Assembly (NCBI RefSeq): GCF_021018895.1
Contig: NC_079378.1
Coordinates: 14,273,660 to 14,337,659, forward strand
Reading direction: 5' to 3'
DNA length: 64,000 nt
Source of the DNA: Seriola aureovittata
Taxonomy: Eukaryota; Chordata; Actinopteri; Carangiformes; Carangidae
The notes below the pieces were generated by a model, which saw only the letters and a program-made list of their open reading frames with translations, was not told the DNA's origin and did not search any database. The position numbers and the translations under genes were made by a program. How positions within the stretch are numbered: position 1 is the stretch's first letter; each line of letters opens with the position of its first letter. Shown here one piece after another: positions 46,409 through 64,000 of the stretch.

Positions 46409-47780
46409 CTACATTTATTAGACGCACTAAGCGGCCCTTCCTATGAGAAGACAGAGGGATGATAAGCGGATGTTGGCAGACGGATACAGATGCGCTATAA
46501 ATACAGCAGCAGTGCGCTGTTACATAATTTTAGACTCACACACACGCAATCACATCCCGCGATCCTCGGGACGTGGGACTGGATTAGGGACCTGTGACGC
46601 CTTGTCATCGCATCACGCGCCAGCACCATCCTATAGACCCCGTGCATGGTGGAGCAAAGTGTTGGCCAGGGTGCCTCCAGGGGTCCTTGAGAGAATGACA
46701 CATCTGCCTAAGAGGATGACTGTACACGCGTAATTTCCTCCACGATTTCATCTTACACTTCACATGTGATCGCTGTAGGAAGCGTATTTGAGAGTCGTTG
46801 TCATGTAAAACAAACGATGACATGTCAGTCAGCAGTGGCAGGTGTCTGGAGTGGGTCTGGCGTTTCTGTATGCAAATAATCACGTTAGATGCGGGGACTT
46901 TGTTTAAGGGGCTTAGAGAGCTGACGCACCGTGCGTCTGTGCCATCACTGGTGGTCCCCGTGCCATGCCCATATATACTCTGATGGTGAATAGCCACGTT
47001 TCTACGTCACCGTGACTGCGATGACGCAGAGGATGTAGCACACTCATAAGAAAAACGGTTCAGGGGGACTCATTTCGCCTGGATCACGACAGAAGCCTTA
47101 CTATTTCCTGTTATTTATTATTTATCATTATGTATTTATTTATATGTCTTTATTTCGTGCGGTTTGTCTGATGCTTGGTTGTTTTTCAATATTTTTAATT
47201 ACTGTTGTTATAGAGTATCCCATCTCTTATTATGGTAGTCTATATAATGTTAATGGGGGTTTATATCAATCTTAAATTATGTGTGATTCTCCAAGCTTTT
47301 GTTCGTCCAATTCATCATTTCTGTTTGAATAAAGTTAGGATATATGATATAGGACCCCATTCCTTTAGAAACGAAATTTCATTTCAGCTTTAGAAAGCTA
47401 TTTGTAGCCTATTAGCTGTACAAATCTACAACTTAAAAACACTTGAATGTGAACTTTATTCTTTATTCTAACTTATCTATTAGGCTATTTTATCATCTAT
47501 TTTTATCTATTTTAAAACTATTTGGTTTTTCTGTTTATTCTGTTATTCTTATTTTTTAATTTGCTGCTAAAAGGCTGTTTTAGTCACATGGGGTGAAAAA
47601 GTGTCAGTATGAGCTGCTCCAAACAGCAGACTTAAACAGTTTTCTATGCGTTATAAATTCTTAGATCTATTAATTAGGCTCAGTTTGGTCCTTTCAGTTA
47701 TTATGGCTCAGCTCTATTAACCAATCACAAACAACAACCACAAACAGATCCCTGTGAACCATCCTTTTCTGTGTGTAGTC
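45173..47780. other. Intergenic spacer between slc43a2 and pitpna
   Basis: No gene recognised. It holds a GATA array (46338-46408) and a less AT-rich stretch at about 46440-47050 with an octamer-like ATGCAAAT at 46870. Open frames at 45382-45705 and 46605-46997 match no known protein. Confidence 0.4.
46338..46408. repeat. (GATA)n microsatellite
   Basis: About 17 tetranucleotide units, perfect apart from the edges. Confidence 0.95.
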
Positions 47781-48016
47781 TGCTCTGCACAGGCCTCGGT
47801 GCTCTGCGCGCAACAGCAACGCCGCGCCGCGGCCCCGATCAGGAAGTGAATTTGAAGAAAATAAGCGACTGTGGAGGTAGAATGACATAGAGGGGGAGAG
47901 GTGGGAGAGAAGCGAGCGGAGAAAGAAGAGACTAACGGAGGGAGGGATCGACCCTGTTTCTGGACCTGTATTGAGCTGCTCCCCTCTGAGATATAGGCTA
48001 CTGCACCGCCAAAAAA
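47781..48016 (+). promoter_or_regulatory. pitpna 5' UTR and CpG-rich promoter
   Basis: The stretch around 47800-47840 is dense in CpG (GCTCTGCGCGCAACAG, CGCCGCGCCGCGGCCCCG), in contrast to the AT-rich sequence to its left, and is followed by a purine-rich leader up to the start codon at 48017. There is no TATA box. This fits the CpG-island type promoter expected for a broadly expressed gene. Confidence 0.5.
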
Positions 48017-61156
<13,140 letters not shown>

Positions 61157-63601
61157 GGTTGTGTCAGACCGTGAATGCTGCTGTTCATCAGGTGAGTGTT
61201 TTGTGCACCATAGCATTGTACCTTGGAATTCTTTTGTTTGTCTTTGTGTAGAGTCTTTTAAAACATTTATTGATTTTGTTTTTTGGCTAATAGATTATTC
61301 AGTCTACAAAGTTTGAACAAAAAAGAAAAATTGCTCATTGCAAGTTCCCACAGCCCAAGCTAATATCTTTAGATTAACAGTCCAAAAAAAGATGTTCAAA
61401 TTACAATGAAATAAAACACAAAAAAGAAGAAAATTCTCACATTTGATAAACTTGAACTACATTTTTGGCATTTTTACTTGACATATCTTGATATCAGTAT
61501 CACTGCATATACATTATGCCGGATGATAATCAATATGATATTGATGATTGCAAAGAAATGCGAAAGACATGTTGGATGTTATTGTAGGTTATGGCCAAAT
61601 CTAAAGCAGCAGAACAGACAGATGATATTCACATATCCAGTGTTGAGTCTCCTTTAAACTTTGTTTTGGTTTCCATCAACTCCTGAGAAAGATAAACGCC
61701 TCTTTAGCTGCTAAATGCCCCCACCAGATAGTCATTAACTGTATCTGCCTGCTGCTCGATGTTAGGCAGGAGGCTCACAGTCGGTCTTCAGAACTTTTTA
61801 GCCAATAACAGTCTGCTGCAGCTGGAAACAAGGTTGATTAGAGCCAGAGTGAATCGAAAGACAGCGGCGTTGCAACCAATGAGCTGAAAGATGCTAAAAA
61901 AAAAAAAAAAGGCTCTGTAGAGGTACGGGGAAATTATCTGTGGGTTTGTCACCAACCCCTTTCACATTATAAACAATCATTTGATCCATTGTTTATGTGA
62001 CAATATTGATTACTGTAGCTTTAAGAGATGGCTACGGTCTGGCTCTAAATCTGACTGCGTTTTAGAAAAGCAAGCCAATAAATAAGCTTATTGGTGCCTT
62101 ATGCTCATGCTCTTACCGCTCTCTGTCTCTTTCAGACCAGAATACCCAGACACCAGCGGATTCACATCCTCCTTCTGTTCCAACTGATACAACACCTGAC
62201 CGGCCGGTCCAAAGTCCTCCTCCCCCGGTACAATCTGAATCTGGTTTTCAGGGACCTGGACCCAGTGTACTCCCAGTTTTTCAGCTGATCTCCTCCACCC
62301 CATCCCACCTCCTTTGACTCCCACCCGTCACCTTTTGTTTTTCCATCCAGTGTCCCCTTCTTATTAACTGCTCTGAGGCCTCCAGTAGCAACACTATAGA
62401 TCTTGTCAGTCAGTCCTCTCTTTCTCTCTCTCAGTCGTAAACCGTTCTAAACTACAGAGAATAGTGAAATTTATCTCTGCAATTTAGGATTTATTTCTAT
62501 TTAAGATATCCCAATGTGTATATATACAGTATACAGTATATCGGGGAGCTGAATAATTGTACTGAAATATATATATATATAAATATATATAAACAGGGTT
62601 TTTAAAATGATTTTGTCCGTAAGTTTGTCTGTGGATGTTTATTTTTCCAGACCAAGCTGTATCTGCTCAGTGTTGCATTTTGATCCTTTTTTTTCGTTTC
62701 TTTTTTTTTTTTTTGGATTTATATCCCCTTCTCTCCACTTGTGTCATGCTTTATGCAGTGGTTCCTTTTGTTGTTCAAATCAATTTGCAAATCTACAAGA
62801 CGCAGCTGCAAGGTCGGGATTGTGCTACGAGTGTTGCGTTGTCTCTGTTATTCTCCTGACCTATCAGATAGGATTCTTTTCCCAGTATCGCCGTTAACAT
62901 GTCGAGGCATTCATTGGCTTTTTCTGCTGCTTTGTGAGATTGTGTGTGCACGTTTCTGTTTGTGCGTGTGCATGTGCGTGTGTGTGGGGGTATGTGGGTG
63001 TAGCGTCTGTAGCCATATTTTTCAGTTTTCTTTCACTAGATCATTTCTAGCTCTTCAGTTTCATCAGGCTGTTCAAACAGAATCCCTTCAAAGTGCAGTG
63101 ATTGAAGATCACCTCTGTATATAAATATACAGTAAAGCACACACACATACAGAGAGAGATGGTCTACTAAGATAGAAGATAAAATGGAAAATAGTAAGAC
63201 AGCTGGAACAGCCATATGTGAGTGTGGGATTGTTTCTTTTTTTCTCTTTGTCTGACAGTCTTTCTGTCTACAGGCAAAACTCTTCATCATGGCTATGATT
63301 TTAACATCAACCGCCATTAGAGGTATACAGCCCCGCCCACTCACTGTAGATAGATAACTTGTTCTTTGAAAGTTAAACTTTACGCGTTCTGTATCAATTT
63401 TTGCCCCGTCACCCATCCTGTCATTCCTCCAGTGGATAAATGGTATTATCCAGCGATAGCAATAACTACCATGACACGTTGGTCTCTCCTTTATCATCGC
63501 AAATCTATCTTACTCTACAGTTTGTTCCTATAGTGACAACAGTTTTATTGAAGCAGAGTCCAAGCTGAAAGTCAAGGATGGTTAGTTTATTATTTATTAA
63601 A
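61157..63601 (+). other. pitpna 3' UTR, split by an intron (61192-62135)
   Basis: The sequence after the stop reaches CATCAG|GTGAGT at 61191/61192, a near-perfect splice donor. A strong acceptor, CTCTGTCTCTTTCAG, ends at 62135. The exon from 62136 would form the rest of the 3' UTR. A possible polyadenylation signal ATTAAA lies at 63596-63601, followed by GT-rich sequence; I found no canonical AATAAA closer. Within this stretch are a T/A-rich region (62515-62600) and GT-rich sequence (62940-63000). The intron contains an A run near 61897. Confidence 0.5.
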
Positions 63602-64000
63602 TGCTGGTTTTATTGTGTCTGTCTTTGGATGAGGTGGGTTTTCTCCTGCTGGAATCTGAAGGCTGTTCTTTGTAACAGTGTGGTTTTTCAGTATATGCAT
63701 GAGTGTACATGAGTGATGTACAGTAGCGTGTCTTTAAAGAGATCTGATGCTGGCTTGGTAAAGAAGGGAGGACGAAATGGAGCTAGAGGAGTAATAACAA
63801 CAGGCACTATCCTTCCTTCTCTTATTGATGTGTGTTTGGCCTCCTTCATTCTCAGTTAACTTTAATTTCCTCTCTTCCATCCTTTGTAATACTTTACATC
63901 CTCCACATGTTTTAACAGTGTGGAAACTTTAAAGAGCAAGCAACAGATAACATCAAAAGGCCAATATTATAATGCTGACACAGGTCAGTCACAGTTTATA
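63602..64000. other. Right-edge sequence without a recognised gene
   Basis: Nothing recognisable as a gene. It may be 3' flank of pitpna or the beginning of the next spacer. Confidence 0.4.

Noticed and set aside
46605..46997. 130-codon minus-strand frame upstream of pitpna
   Set aside because: No recognisable domain or codon-use signal. I kept the region only as a possible regulatory island.

Overview
The window is teleost fish nuclear DNA. Five vertebrate genes can be followed exon by exon, with GT-AG introns and codon phases that close at every junction. The introns and spacers hold microsatellites and short non-autonomous transposons of a kind common in fish genomes. The species cannot be named from the sequence; a spiny-rayed fish is a guess.

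Layout, left to right. (1) 1-1166, minus: the first four coding exons of ltn1 (listerin, ribosome quality control ubiquitin ligase), running off the left edge. (2) 5326-11299, minus: complete tmem135 (15 coding exons, 468 aa), with an AT-rich probable 3' UTR below 5326. (3) 14174-28459, plus: a complete hephaestin/ceruloplasmin-type multicopper ferroxidase, closest to hephl1 (20 exons, 1106 aa), divergent from tmem135. It keeps every type 1 and trinuclear copper ligand checked, but ends in a short GPI-anchor-like tail instead of a membrane segment plus cytoplasmic tail. (4) 32603-43496, plus: complete slc43a2 (LAT4 amino-acid transporter, 13 coding exons, 592 aa), with a probable upstream non-coding exon and a TATA/CCAAT/E-box promoter near 31270-31375. 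(5) 48017-61156, plus: complete pitpna (phosphatidylinositol transfer protein alpha, 11 coding exons, 270 aa) with an 8-nt microexon and an intron just after the stop codon.

The genes do not form one pathway. slc43a2 and pitpna are neighbours in human 17p13.3, and tmem135 and hephl1 both lie on human 11q, so the window joins two old linkage blocks, with ltn1 (human 21q) beside them.

Mobile and repeated DNA includes a TA-flanked Tc1/mariner-type MITE in tmem135, a TTAA-ended piggyBac-type MITE and a decayed Tc1 transposase relic in hephl1, a MITE interrupted by a tetranucleotide array in slc43a2, and a locally duplicated block of about 375 bp on either side of the last hephl1 exon. I found no viral genes, CRISPR arrays, rRNA or convincing tRNA genes. 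The least ordinary observations are the GPI-type ferroxidase end, the duplicated block around it, and the CA/TG arrays around the pitpna microexon.
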